From: Lachnospiraceae bacterium UBA7205
GTDB taxonomy: Bacteria > Bacillota > Clostridia > Lachnospirales > Lachnospiraceae
Length of the DNA stretch: 42,942 nucleotides
NCBI GenBank assembly: GCA_002490665.1
Contig: DKUL01000008.1
Location: forward strand, 1-42,942
Direction of reading: 5' to 3'
The translations under genes and the position numbers were made by a program. The notes below the pieces were generated by a model. That model worked only from the letters and a program-made list of their open reading frames with translations, was not told the origin of the DNA and made no database searches. Below, one piece after another: positions 34,001 through 41,433 of the stretch; the stretch's first letter is position 1; each line of letters starts with the position of its first letter.

Positions 34001-35479
34001 CTTGGCGCCGCAAGAATCCGTATCCGTTCCCTGCTCTCCGCCATCCGCGTGCGCGAACAGCGTCACCAGGAACGCACCATACAGTCCAGCCGTATGAACA
34101 GGGTTCTCTTCACAAAGGAGATGCGCAAAAACTATACGATTCTGTGTCCGCAGATGTCTCCGATTCATTTTGACCTTCTGGAGCCCACATTCCGCAGATG
34201 CGGTTACAACCTCGTTGTGTTAAACAATGACAACAGGGGCAGTATCGACATGGGACTCAAATATGTGAACAATGATGCATGCTATCCGTCCTTATTAGTC
34301 GTCGGTCAGATTATGGAGGCGGTGCTTTCCGGAAAATATGACACAGACCACCTCGCCGTCGTCATGTCGCAGACCGGCGGCGGATGCCGTGCAACCAACT
34401 ATATCGGTTTTATCCGGCGCGCACTGGAAAAGGCAGGCTACCAGCATATTCCTGTCATTTCAATCAACCTCTCAAAGCTGGAAAGCAATCCGGGCTTCAA
34501 GCTCACGCCAATGCTTTTGCTGCGCGCTGTGTATGCCGTCAATTTCGGCGACATCTTTATGCGCTGTGTATACAGGATGCGCCCTTATGAAGCCGTTCCC
34601 GGCTCTGTAAACGAAGTCCACCAGAAATGGATTCGGAAATGCTGTGACTTCCTGGGACGCAAATACCTGTCGTTCCATACTTACAAAAAAATGTGCCGTG
34701 AGATGATTGCGGAATTTGATGCAATCCCTGTGCTTGATGTGAAAAAGCCGCGCGTCGGAGTCGTTGGTGAGATTCTGGTAAAATTCTCCCCGGCGGCAAA
34801 CAACCAGCTCGTGGAGCTTCTTGAGCATGAGGGCGCAGAGGCAGTCGTTCCGGACTTGATGGATTTTATGTTCTACTGCTTCTACAACCAGCTGTACAAG
34901 GCAGAAAACCTTGGCACCAGCAAGAAAGCCGCCGATATCAGCAGGCTTGGCATCAAGGCAATCCAGATGCTCCGAAAACCCATGAGCGAGGCATTTGCCG
35001 CAAGCAGGCACTTTATCCCGCCTGCCGACATCTACGAGACGGCAAAGAGTGCAGAAGAAATTGTCTCCATCGGCAACCAGACGGGCGAGGGCTGGTTCCT
35101 GACCGGGGAAATGCTTGAACTGATTCATACAGATACACCGAACATTGTATGTACGCAGCCCTTTGGGTGCCTGCCAAACCATGTGGTGGGCAAGGGGGTC
35201 ATCAAGGAACTCCGGAAGCGCCACCCCGAGGCAAACATTGTCGCCATCGACTATGACCCCGGCGCGTCGGAAGTCAACCAGCTGAACCGTATCAAGCTGA
35301 TGCTTTCAACCGCCCAGAAGAACCTGAACAAGGCAGTGGAAGCAGAAAAAGAAGCGGCAAAACAAAACCTGCACCAGGCAGAAAATGTGGCAAAAAATAC
35401 TGCGACAACCAAGAAAAAGAAGTCCAAAAATGCTGCTGGCAACAATAAGAACGAAAAAGCGAACAATAAATCAGCATAA
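31094..35479 (+). CDS. Giant 2-hydroxyacyl-CoA dehydratase activase fusion (BadF/BcrA ATPase family)
   Basis: Fused activator-type protein of about 1461 residues. Two ASKHA ATPase domains are in tandem: the first with IDIGSTTVK near residue 12 and GICAGGTGSF; the second with IDAGSTTTK near 330, DIGGQDMK and EACSSGCGSF. The Cys residues in or near these motifs match those that hold the activase iron-sulfur cluster. A segment with CKGCTNACRLTV and RCERG, then large DUF2229/HgdB-like regions, follows. A Lys/Asn-rich tail of about 60 residues ends the protein. The start is uncertain: ATG 31082 is one base from AGAAAGG and ATG 31094 thirteen, so 31094 is tentative. Substrate unknown; dehydratase subunits are not adjacent. 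Confidence 0.88.
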   Translation: MNKNKEFFTLGIDIGSTTVKVAILDAKHNLLFSDYQRHYANIRETLSSLLQDAYTKLGNLALHPMITGSGGLTLANHLGVPFVQEVIAVSTSLQELAPKTDVAIELGGEDAKIIYFEGGNVEQRMNGICAGGTGSFIDQMASLIQTDASGLNEYAKNYKSLYTIAARCGVFAKTDIQPLINEGATKEDLSASIFQAVVNQTISGLACGKPIRGHVAFLGGPLHFLSELKTAFIRTLKLDEEHIIDTANSHLFAAIGSALNAKEDVSFTMSEMVDKLSSDIKMEFEVARMEPLFSDENEYKSFRTRHGSHHVKNARLENYHGKCFLGIDAGSTTTKIAVVAEDGTLLYSFYSNNNGSPLKTAISSIQEIYRTLPEDATIVHSCSTGYGEALFKAAFMLDEGEVETVAHYYAAAFFNPDVDCIIDIGGQDMKCIKIKNQTVDSVQLNEACSSGCGSFIETFAKSLNYSVQDFATAALFAKHPIDLGTRCTVFMNSKVKQAQKEGAEVSDISAGLAYSVIKNALFKVIKVSDASELGKNIVVQGGTFYNDAVLRSFEKIAGCEVIRPDIAGIMGAFGAALIARERYQAAPEHTTTMLTIDQINALAFTTSLVKCKGCTNACRLTVNKFSDGRSYISGNRCERGLGKAKTDNLVPNLFEYKLKRMFAYEPLPDAEAVRGRVGIPRVLNMYENYPFWFTLFTKLKYQVVLSPLSNRKIYELGIESIPSESECYPAKLAHGHVEWLIQQKVDFIFYPALFYERNEFDEANNHYNCPIVTSYSENIKNNVEAIGRGEVVFKNPFMSFREPSLILQSLAKEFPEIPSTELKDAVDAAWEELANVRRDMCQKGEEVIAYLEKNHARGIVLAGRPYHIDPEINHGIPELITSYGIAVLTEDSVSHLAKPERPLIVSDQWMYHSRLYAAASYVKTREDLDLIQLNSFGCGLDAVTTDQVNDILTGSGKIYTCLKIDEVNNLGAARIRIRSLLSAIRVREQRHQERTIQSSRMNRVLFTKEMRKNYTILCPQMSPIHFDLLEPTFRRCGYNLVVLNNDNRGSIDMGLKYVNNDACYPSLLVVGQIMEAVLSGKYDTDHLAVVMSQTGGGCRATNYIGFIRRALEKAGYQHIPVISINLSKLESNPGFKLTPMLLLRAVYAVNFGDIFMRCVYRMRPYEAVPGSVNEVHQKWIRKCCDFLGRKYLSFHTYKKMCREMIAEFDAIPVLDVKKPRVGVVGEILVKFSPAANNQLVELLEHEGAEAVVPDLMDFMFYCFYNQLYKAENLGTSKKAADISRLGIKAIQMLRKPMSEAFAASRHFIPPADIYETAKSAEEIVSIGNQTGEGWFLTGEMLELIHTDTPNIVCTQPFGCLPNHVVGKGVIKELRKRHPEANIVAIDYDPGASEVNQLNRIKLMLSTAQKNLNKAVEAEKEAAKQNLHQAENVAKNTATTKKKKSKNAAGNNKNEKANNKSA

Positions 35480-35492
35480 AAACGATAAATGT

Positions 35493-35528
35493 AAAAATAC
35501 AGAGCCGTCACACCGGCTCTGTATTTTT
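35493..35528 (+). terminator. Terminator between convergent genes
   Basis: AAAAATACAGAGCC (35493-35506) pairs perfectly with GGCTCTGTATTTTT (35515-35528). The loop is 8 bases and the T-run belongs to the stem. It can act both ways, for the activase and for the minus gene ending at 35537. Confidence 0.9.
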
Positions 35529-35536
35529 GATTGCAC

Positions 35537-35887
35537 TTAACCTTGTTTCTTTTTATACAGATTCTTCCATAACTGGAACTTTCGCTTTGCCCTGCCATAC
35601 TTTTTGTCTTTCACGGCAAAAATGTGTATCTCTTTGTCCGTCAGTTTTTTCTCAAGCATTTTAACGACATATTCGTCCACATTCTCCCTGCTTATCTCGT
35701 TCTCACTTGCCTTCAGTGCAGCAAACTCCTTATCTGTCATATCCTCCTCGCTCTTCGCATTTGACTTGCACTTTATTGATATTTCTCCGGTTCCCCACCC
35801 CGAAGTCTCATAAGTGACTGTCCCCGATTCCATTAAATGCTTAATGGTACACGCAATGATAGATTCTCCTGTCCTCCCTGACTCCAT
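35537..35887 (-). CDS. Unknown 116-residue protein after asnS
   Basis: Not recognised. ATG 35887 has GGAGG 8 bases upstream; a TTG five codons earlier is rejected. No signal or membrane segment. The N-terminal part alternates polar and beta-prone residues (VTYETSGWGTGEISIKCKS), then an acidic helical part (EEDMTDKEFAALKASENE), ending in a strongly basic tail (KYGRAKRKFQLWKNLYKKK). It follows asnS by 44 bases and probably shares its transcript. A nucleic-acid-binding role is possible from the tail but unsupported otherwise. Confidence 0.7.
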   Translation of the reverse strand: MESGRTGESIIACTIKHLMESGTVTYETSGWGTGEISIKCKSNAKSEEDMTDKEFAALKASENEISRENVDEYVVKMLEKKLTDKEIHIFAVKDKKYGRAKRKFQLWKNLYKKKQG

Positions 35888-35931
35888 GGAATCCACCTCC
35901 AATCCTTATATTTTCATACTGTCAGAATATC

Positions 35932-37314
35932 TTATAATTCACAGTTATTGACTGTTCGCGGGAACGGTATGACATCCCTGATATTGCCCATTCCCGTCAG
36001 GTACATCACGCAGCGCTCAAATCCCAGCCCAAAGCCGGCATGCCTTGCACTTCCATAACGTCTCAAATCGAGGTAAAAATCATACTCCTCCGGCTTCAGA
36101 CCACATTCCTGCATTCGCCTTTCCAGCACATCGAGTTTATCCTCCCTCTGGCTTCCGCCGATAATCTCCCCGATTCCCGGCACAAGGCAGTCCATTGCCG
36201 CAACGGTCTTCTGGTCATCATTCAGTTTCATGTAAAACGCCTTTATCTCCTTCGGATAATCCGTGACAAACACTGGTCTTCCAAAAAGCTTTTCCGTCAG
36301 GTAGCGCTCATGCTCCGTCTGCAAATCACATCCCCAGGAAACCTTATACTCAAACGTGTCATTTTGCTTCTCAAGCTCCGCAATGGCATCCGTGTACGTG
36401 ATATGTCCGAATTCGGAATTCGCCACATGCTGGAGTCTTTCAATCAGACCCTTATCTACAAACTGATTGAAAAATGCCATTTCCTCCGGCGCATTTTCCA
36501 GCACATAATTGATGATGTACTTTAACATATTTTCAGCAAGCATCATGTCATCCTTAAGATCCGCAAACGCGATTTCCGGCTCTATCATCCAAAACTCCGC
36601 CGCATGGCGCGTGGTATTGGAATTCTCCGCGCGGAATGTCGGTCCGAACGTATAGATATTTTTAAATGCCATGGCATAGGTCTCACCATTGAGCTGACCG
36701 CTGACCGTCAGGTTTGTGGGCTTGTTGAAAAAGTCCTTGCTAAAATCCACCTGACCGTCCACCATCGGAAGATTTTTTAAATCAAGCGTGGTCACCTGGA
36801 ACATCTCCCCGGCGCCCTCGCAGTCACTTCCCGTAATAAGAGGCGTATGGACATACACAAAATCCCGCTCCTGGAAAAACTTGTGAATCGCATATGCGCA
36901 GAGCGAACGCACCCTGAACACTGCCTGAAACGTGTTGGTCCGTGGTCTCAGATGCGATATCGTCCTGAGGTACTCAAAACTGTGTCTCTTTTTTTGCAGC
37001 GGATAATCCGGTGCGGAATCACCCTCTATCTCGATTTTTGCCGCCTGTATCTCAAACGGCTGCTTAGCCTCGGGCGTAAGCGTCACAACACCCGTGGCAA
37101 TCACTGCCGCACCCACATTCAGTTTTGATATTGCTGCAAAATTATCCAGCGCATCACTGTATACAACCTGAAGCGGCTCAAAAAAAGTACCGTCATTTAT
37201 TACCAGAAAGCCAAATGTCTTGGAATCCCTTTTGCTTCTAAGCCATCCCCCGATTGTTACCTCCTTATCCGCATACTCCTTATAATCATGATATAATTCG
37301 CGTATGTTTATCAT
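35932..37314 (-). CDS. asnS: Asparaginyl-tRNA synthetase
   Basis: Class IIb synthetase charging tRNA-Asn, 460 residues. The N-terminal OB fold (KEVTIGGWLRSKRDSKTFGFL) and the catalytic core follow in order: ITGSDCEGAGEMFQVTTL, LTVSGQLNGETYAMAF, and motif 2 FRAENSNTTRHAAEFWMIEPE in parts. Motif 3 is GFGLGFERCVMYLTG near the C-terminus. The Asn-type signature and the lack of the Asp-type insertion domain distinguish it from AspRS. The start is at ATG 37314, after GGAAAGGAAAAGC. A structured leader and promoter lie upstream without a T-box. Confidence 0.96.
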   Translation of the reverse strand: MINIRELYHDYKEYADKEVTIGGWLRSKRDSKTFGFLVINDGTFFEPLQVVYSDALDNFAAISKLNVGAAVIATGVVTLTPEAKQPFEIQAAKIEIEGDSAPDYPLQKKRHSFEYLRTISHLRPRTNTFQAVFRVRSLCAYAIHKFFQERDFVYVHTPLITGSDCEGAGEMFQVTTLDLKNLPMVDGQVDFSKDFFNKPTNLTVSGQLNGETYAMAFKNIYTFGPTFRAENSNTTRHAAEFWMIEPEIAFADLKDDMMLAENMLKYIINYVLENAPEEMAFFNQFVDKGLIERLQHVANSEFGHITYTDAIAELEKQNDTFEYKVSWGCDLQTEHERYLTEKLFGRPVFVTDYPKEIKAFYMKLNDDQKTVAAMDCLVPGIGEIIGGSQREDKLDVLERRMQECGLKPEEYDFYLDLRRYGSARHAGFGLGFERCVMYLTGMGNIRDVIPFPRTVNNCEL

Positions 37315-37351
37315 TTTGCTTTTCCTTTCCTTTTTCATATTTGTTGATTAT

Positions 37352-37383
37352 ATACTCACGCCAAATGCATTTGATGTGAGTAT
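37352..37383. promoter_or_regulatory. 32-base near-palindrome in the asnS leader
   Basis: ATACTCACGCCAAATG (37352-37367) and CATTTGATGTGAGTAT (37368-37383) are inverted copies apart from two central-arm bases. It lies 37 bases before asnS, inside the predicted transcript. It is either an operator or, as RNA, a hairpin. Confidence 0.65.
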
Positions 37384-37389
37384 TGCGCC

Positions 37390-37427
37390 AGCCACAGCCG
37401 CAAAACGGCATATTTTCTTATGTGGCT
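37390..37427 (-). promoter_or_regulatory. Nested hairpin in the asnS leader
   Basis: AGCCACA (37390-37396) pairs with TGTGGCT (37421-37427). Inside, GCCG (37397-37400) pairs with CGGC (37406-37409) around CAAAA. It is in the predicted leader RNA upstream of the 32-base near-palindrome. Confidence 0.5.
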
Positions 37428-37437
37428 GTCAACACAT

Positions 37438-37508
37438 AAAAAGTCCATTCACTTTGCTTTCCATTATACCCTTTTCGGGCTATGTACGCAATTGTGTTTG
37501 GACTTTTT
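37438..37508. promoter_or_regulatory. Inverted repeat surrounding the asnS promoter
   Basis: AAAAAGTCCA (37438-37447) and TGGACTTTTT (37499-37508) are perfect inverted copies 51 bases apart. They enclose both promoter hexamers. Read as RNA from upstream it is also a long-loop stem ending in a T-run, so it could terminate read-through. Confidence 0.55.
37463..37491 (-). promoter_or_regulatory. asnS promoter
   Basis: On minus, TTGCGT (37491-37486), a 17-base spacer and TATAAT (37468-37463). A transcript starting near 37456 has a leader of about 140 bases. Confidence 0.72.
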
Positions 37509-37564
37509 ATTTATATTTTTGTCTATTTTTTACAATTTCCTTTAACCACACTTTGATCTTTTGG

Positions 37565-37786
37565 CTACTGTGCAGCCTGCATCTGTGCCATTTGGATGAT
37601 ATCTGATATCTCCATTCCGGATTTTTGGACAACCATCCTAAGCTCATTAAGTTCTTCCATTTTCTGCATCTCTAAGAGTTCATTGAGCTCATCCCTTTCC
37701 TTTTTCACCCTGGTAGAGAGCACGTCAATCAATTCTTCCTTCTGTGCAATCTTTTCCTGTAATGTCTTTTTAACTCCTCTTGCCAT
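37565..37786 (-). CDS. Small coiled-coil protein, unknown
   Basis: A 73-residue protein from ATG 37786 (GGAG upstream). It begins MARGVKKTLQEKIAQKEELI and continues as one long charged helix with heptad-like Leu/Val/Met spacing, then a short Met/Gln-rich end (SDIIQMAQMQAAQ). This suggests a coiled-coil oligomer. No family was recognised. It lies between the hemerythrin/receiver gene (104 bases upstream) and the asnS promoter. The good ribosome site and clean start support it as real. Confidence 0.7.
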   Translation of the reverse strand: MARGVKKTLQEKIAQKEELIDVLSTRVKKERDELNELLEMQKMEELNELRMVVQKSGMEISDIIQMAQMQAAQ

Positions 37787-37890
37787 ATTCATTCTCCTTA
37801 CCATAATACAATTTCCATAACAGCCAGACTGTTATTTTCTTTATATGTATTAAATTATATGGACAAGAAAGGAAAAATATTCATACTTTT

Positions 37891-39261
37891 CTATTTTTTG
37901 CTGCGGCTTCTCCTTTCAAAGAAATGATCCACTTCCCTCTTTACATCGGAAGGCTGTAAGGTTTTGGACAAATATCCCTCAGGCTTTAAGTTAATAACCT
38001 TCTTGACACTCTCCCTGTCAACCCTGCTGGTCAGGAAAATAACAGGAATATCTGCACATTCTTCCTCCGAGCGAATCATTTCCAATACCTGTCCGCCATC
38101 GCAGACAGGCATTTCATAATCAAGCAAAATCAAATCCGGCCGGTTCAGCGTAATGGTTCTAATTGCAGACATTCCGGATTTTGCCAGCATAACATTATAA
38201 TCATCACAGAGCAGGTCCTGCATTGTTTTGAGCATAAAATCAGAGTCATCTACCACAAGCACTGTCTTTTTCTGGCTTACCACAGCCTGTTCTGCTTTTT
38301 TCTTATTCAGGTATTTTTCGACCTCATTCATGGCATTGTCTGTCAGAATTGCGGTTCCGCCCTCCCTGAGTGTCATATGCGGCGCTATCATACAGTATCC
38401 AAAATAACCCTTTCCGGTATCAAACAGAAGGCTGAACTGGGGACTCTGCTTCTCAAATACATGTTGGAACTGCTCATATGTCAGCAATTGCTCTTCCTTA
38501 ATCTCAAACGAAGCCGAATCAGGAAAGTGTGCCCTGATTTGATCCACAAACTGTCTTGCGATATACCGGGCAGCATTCATCAGCATTGTGCTGAGAGCCT
38601 CCGACTGATTGTCCATCATGCCGCCGACCGTGGCAAGAATCAGTTTCTCCTCAAAAATCAGTATAAATTCCCACTTCTTGCCCTCTTTTGAACAGTAAAT
38701 CAAACGATAGTATATTCCATCGCCGAACTTCTCTCCACCATAACAGTCGCTTACCAACCGCGGCTCGAGACGAAACATATCATTTAAGAGACGGTTAATC
38801 GTCTGTCCCATCACTGTCTGCTCCTCCTCCGGAAGCAGATTTACCCACTGGCTTACCGATTCTTTCTCCACAATTGCATGGTCTTCTATCAGCGTATGTC
38901 CAATCAGCCAGCCAGCGCAAACGCCAAGGAAATGGCTGACCGCGTCCTCCGAATACCCCGTCAGCTCCAATTCCCTTTCCAGTGTCGGAAGTGTCCTCTC
39001 CCGAAAGTTCTTATGAATCCGTCTATGCATCTCAAATCCTGCATAATTGATGGAAAGCATGTATGCCTCCTCCTCTGCAAAATGTTTCAATGCATGGTCC
39101 CTGAAATATTTAACCGCCTCCTGGCAGACCCACTGGCTTTTTTCTTCCTGCTTGCCGAAATCAAAAAGCTTATTCAGCACACTAAACAGCTTTTTATGCT
39201 CCTTATCAATTACTTCTACACCGATATTATATCGCTCCTGCCAAACTAATTGATTACCCAT
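37891..39261 (-). CDS. Hemerythrin-like and receiver fusion protein
   Basis: 456-residue soluble protein in three parts. Residues 1-135 are a bacteriohemerythrin: all diiron ligands are present, H22, H56, H60 or E64, H79, H83, H122 and D127 by the usual spacing (the H56/H60 assignment is approximate). Such domains sense oxygen or nitric oxide. Residues about 150-320 form an alpha/beta region vaguely like CheX/CheC phosphatases, lacking a firm motif. Residues about 332-450 form a receiver (VVDDSDFM, acceptor Asp in LLDYEMP, Lys in YLSKTLQP). There is no DNA-binding domain, so the output may be protein contact. AAAGGAG lies upstream of ATG 39261. Confidence 0.82.
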   Translation of the reverse strand: MGNQLVWQERYNIGVEVIDKEHKKLFSVLNKLFDFGKQEEKSQWVCQEAVKYFRDHALKHFAEEEAYMLSINYAGFEMHRRIHKNFRERTLPTLERELELTGYSEDAVSHFLGVCAGWLIGHTLIEDHAIVEKESVSQWVNLLPEEEQTVMGQTINRLLNDMFRLEPRLVSDCYGGEKFGDGIYYRLIYCSKEGKKWEFILIFEEKLILATVGGMMDNQSEALSTMLMNAARYIARQFVDQIRAHFPDSASFEIKEEQLLTYEQFQHVFEKQSPQFSLLFDTGKGYFGYCMIAPHMTLREGGTAILTDNAMNEVEKYLNKKKAEQAVVSQKKTVLVVDDSDFMLKTMQDLLCDDYNVMLAKSGMSAIRTITLNRPDLILLDYEMPVCDGGQVLEMIRSEEECADIPVIFLTSRVDRESVKKVINLKPEGYLSKTLQPSDVKREVDHFFERRSRSKK

Positions 39262-39330
39262 ATGAATCTTCTCCTTTGTTATTTTATACTCGCATTAAAA
39301 TGATGCATATAAAATGCAATGGTTATGATT

Positions 39331-39360
39331 ATTATATCATAGTATCATAAGAAATGTCAT
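39331..39360 (-). promoter_or_regulatory. Promoter of the hemerythrin/receiver gene
   Basis: On minus, TATAAT at 39336-39331, preceded after a 17- to 18-base spacer by ATGACA/TGACAT (about 39361-39355). A weak -35 with a perfect -10. Confidence 0.55.
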
Positions 39361-39421
39361 ATATTCACCTAAAATTAGGAAAAAAATTATTCCCATCCAC
39401 ACACTGTCCGCCAGAAAACGA

Positions 39422-39469
39422 TATTCCCTACCACTCGTATGGCGTCGCCTGGTAGACGTAGTAGGAATA
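39422..39469. other. Structured intergenic site next to the integrase gene (candidate attachment region)
   Basis: TATTCCCTAC (39422-39431) nearly mirrors GTAGGAATA (39461-39469), with inner CTACCA/TGGTAG and GGCG/TCGCC pairs. It lies between the last host gene (promoter at 39331) and the integrase, in a 298-base gene-free stretch, where the element boundary and att core should be. No tRNA is visible, so the att core is not identified. Confidence 0.35.
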
Positions 39470-39559
39470 CCATTATAACCACATGCTTATCGAAATATCC
39501 CTTATTTATAGGCATTTGAGGTCTTCCTTACCCCCTCACCTTTCAGGTATACCCCATTT

Positions 39560-40825
39560 TTACCCCAATCTTCTTATTGGTACGACTTTTTCTTTCTTCG
39601 CCTGCTCCTGCTTGAATCTTTCTTCTATATTAATGTCCCCGCATTCAAGGACATCGTTCAGCACATTTTCCAACTTCTGCATCTCTTCCTGTCTATGGTT
39701 TTCTAATACAGATGTATACAAATCCATGGTCATTTGCAATGTGGCATGCCCTAAATATGTCTGGACGGTCTTTGGCTGTATTCCCGCTTCAAAACACCGA
39801 GTGGCGAATGTATGCCTGAAACAGTGGGGTGAAAATGGCTCGAACTGTTCAAGCTCATCCCTGCACAGATTTATTTCCTCTATAATCCTCTTAATGGCAT
39901 CCAGAAGTATCTGATTGCAAATAGGCGTCCCATATTTTGTGGTAAACAGAAGATTCTCAAATCCTTCCAATGGTTTTGCAGATTTTCTTGCCATCACATT
40001 GTTTCGCTGAATATACTGCTTTTTCAGTGCTATTTCGCACTGTTTGCTGATTGGTACTGTTCTTTTACTTGTCCTTGTTTTAGGTGGATTAAGATGGAAC
40101 TCTTTTTGGGTATCTCCCTCTAACTTCTGGTACAGAAGGGTCTTGGTGACACTGATTTCCTTCTTTTCAAAATCAATATCGTCCCACGTCAGGGCACAAA
40201 TCTCGCCCTGTCTAAGCCCTGTTGAGACAGCCACTACAAACAGGTTATCATAAAACGTACCTTTAGAACACTCAAAGAATTCTGCCTGCTCTTCCCTGGA
40301 AAATACCCTCATATCTTTCTTTTCGTCCCTTGCCAGCCTGATTCCTTTACATGGATTTTTTAATACATAGTTGTCGACCATTGCCTTGTCAAACATATCC
40401 AGTAACATTATTCTCACCTTATTTTTGGTTTCATAATGATAACCCTTTTGATCCAGTTCTTTTAATAATGCCTTGATGTTCAATTGTGTAATGTCTTTGA
40501 GTTTCTTTTTCCCCAAAAACGGCTCTATATGTTTGGTATACAATTGCGTATAATGCATTTTCGTATTGTCGCGGATCACTTTGTATTTATGTATCTCAAT
40601 CCAGCTTTTGAACCACTGCGACAGCGTGACCGAATCATCCTCAACGTTATTACCCTTTGCATCATCATATAAAGCAGTGTTCAGCTTTCTCTTCAGTTCT
40701 GCAAGGCTCCTATCATAGATTTCCTTTCGGTTCCCGAATCTGTCAACATATCTTGCAGAATACACTCCGTTTGCCTTCTGTCTCAAACCTTTCCCTAATT
40801 CTTTTCCTTTTAAATCCTTTCCCAT
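39560..40825 (-). CDS. int: Tyrosine-type site-specific integrase (Tn916/phage family)
   Basis: Integrates and excises the element at the right end of the window. 421 residues: an N-terminal arm-binding part (ANGVYSARYVDRFGNRKEIY), a SAM-like core-binding domain (about 75-180), and the catalytic domain. Catalytic residues are Arg in STGLRQGEICALTW, His-x-x-Arg in HCFRHTFATR, His in YLGHATLQMTMDLYT and the nucleophile Tyr in that same segment. AGAAAGGA precedes ATG 40825. It is last in the element and nearest the host gene at 39261, typical of a phage or ICE end. The protein is intact. Confidence 0.94.
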   Translation of the reverse strand: MGKDLKGKELGKGLRQKANGVYSARYVDRFGNRKEIYDRSLAELKRKLNTALYDDAKGNNVEDDSVTLSQWFKSWIEIHKYKVIRDNTKMHYTQLYTKHIEPFLGKKKLKDITQLNIKALLKELDQKGYHYETKNKVRIMLLDMFDKAMVDNYVLKNPCKGIRLARDEKKDMRVFSREEQAEFFECSKGTFYDNLFVVAVSTGLRQGEICALTWDDIDFEKKEISVTKTLLYQKLEGDTQKEFHLNPPKTRTSKRTVPISKQCEIALKKQYIQRNNVMARKSAKPLEGFENLLFTTKYGTPICNQILLDAIKRIIEEINLCRDELEQFEPFSPHCFRHTFATRCFEAGIQPKTVQTYLGHATLQMTMDLYTSVLENHRQEEMQKLENVLNDVLECGDINIEERFKQEQAKKEKVVPIRRLG

Positions 40826-40856
40826 TTATCCATTCCTTTCTAAATGGAATGAAAAA

Positions 40857-40897
40857 TGACTCATATAACAGTATCTATGATACCATTATCGAGTCAA
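40857..40897 (-). promoter_or_regulatory. Integrase promoter with nested inverted repeats
   Basis: On minus, TTGACT (40897-40892), a 16-base spacer and GATACT (40875-40870). GTATC-TAT-GATAC (40871-40883) overlaps the -10, and TGACTC (40857-40862) with GAGTCA (40891-40896) spans the whole region and touches the -35. It may be a site for the excisionase-like protein or a repressor. Confidence 0.5.
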
Positions 40898-40959
40898 GTT
40901 ATCAATCCAATTATTTTATGTTTTCTTATTGTATTTTAACCAAAACTTATGTTTCTAAC

Positions 40960-41160
40960 TTAATATTTATCACACTGCTCCAAAAGCCATGCATCCAATC
41001 GTTGTTTATGGGCATACCATTTTGAACCTATTTTTATAGCATATCCATTTCTAGGTGTTTTTAACATCTCCCTCGCTTTTGTCTGTCCTATTCCCAAATA
41101 ATCACAAAACTCTTTAATATTCAATAATACCTTTTCCTGTGCCAGATTCGTTTCTGTCAT
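40960..41160 (-). CDS. Excisionase-like small DNA-binding protein
   Basis: A 66-residue protein (from ATG 41160) with a MerR-like winged helix-turn-helix: LLNIKEFCDYLGIGQTKAREML, then YAIKIGSKWYAHKQRLDAWL. This is the Xis/HTH_17 layout. The family assists integrase in excision. The start is unsettled: a GTG at 41175 is one base from GGAGA and ATG 41160 is far from it, so either may be used. It lies 134 bases upstream of the integrase on the same strand and is separated from it by the integrase promoter. Confidence 0.75.
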   Translation of the reverse strand: MTETNLAQEKVLLNIKEFCDYLGIGQTKAREMLKTPRNGYAIKIGSKWYAHKQRLDAWLLEQCDKY

Positions 41161-41433
41161 TTCTGTAAAAATCACTCTCCAATTTATATAAAATTCTCAA
41201 TCAATAATAAAAGGCACCAGTGAGTATGCCAGTGCCTCCAAACAAAATCTGTATTCGCTTTTCAATCAACAATAATTCAAAATATTAAAATCAACCAGTC
41301 ACTAATAACCAACACAATATGGGGCAAAGATATCAAGCATTATCTCTGCCCACAATAAATTAAACCATATGTTACCAGCTATACTTTGCCAATACCTATC
41401 AGATTTTTAATACCATATATTCAGACTTCATTT
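41161..41433. other. AT-rich spacer in the element
   Basis: No gene seen in this 273-base stretch. It contains one terminator-like hairpin (41212-41237) and two near-identical AT-rich stretches, TCAATCAATAATAA near 41199 and TCAATCAACAATAAT near 41264, which could be protein sites. Confidence 0.4.
41212..41237 (-). terminator. Terminator-like hairpin before the excisionase-like gene
   Basis: AGGCAC (41212-41217) pairs with GTGCCT (41232-41237) across a 14-base loop. On minus it is followed by TTTTATTATT. It would end transcripts from the upstream element genes. Confidence 0.55.

Noticed and set aside
37315..37564. T-box riboswitch upstream of asnS
   Set aside because: No AGGGTGGNACCGCG-type T-box or antiterminator sequence seen on the minus strand; structures present are different.
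39400..39560. tRNA gene as integration target
   Set aside because: The hairpins here do not make a cloverleaf with an anticodon arm or TTCGA loop, so a tRNA is not claimed.
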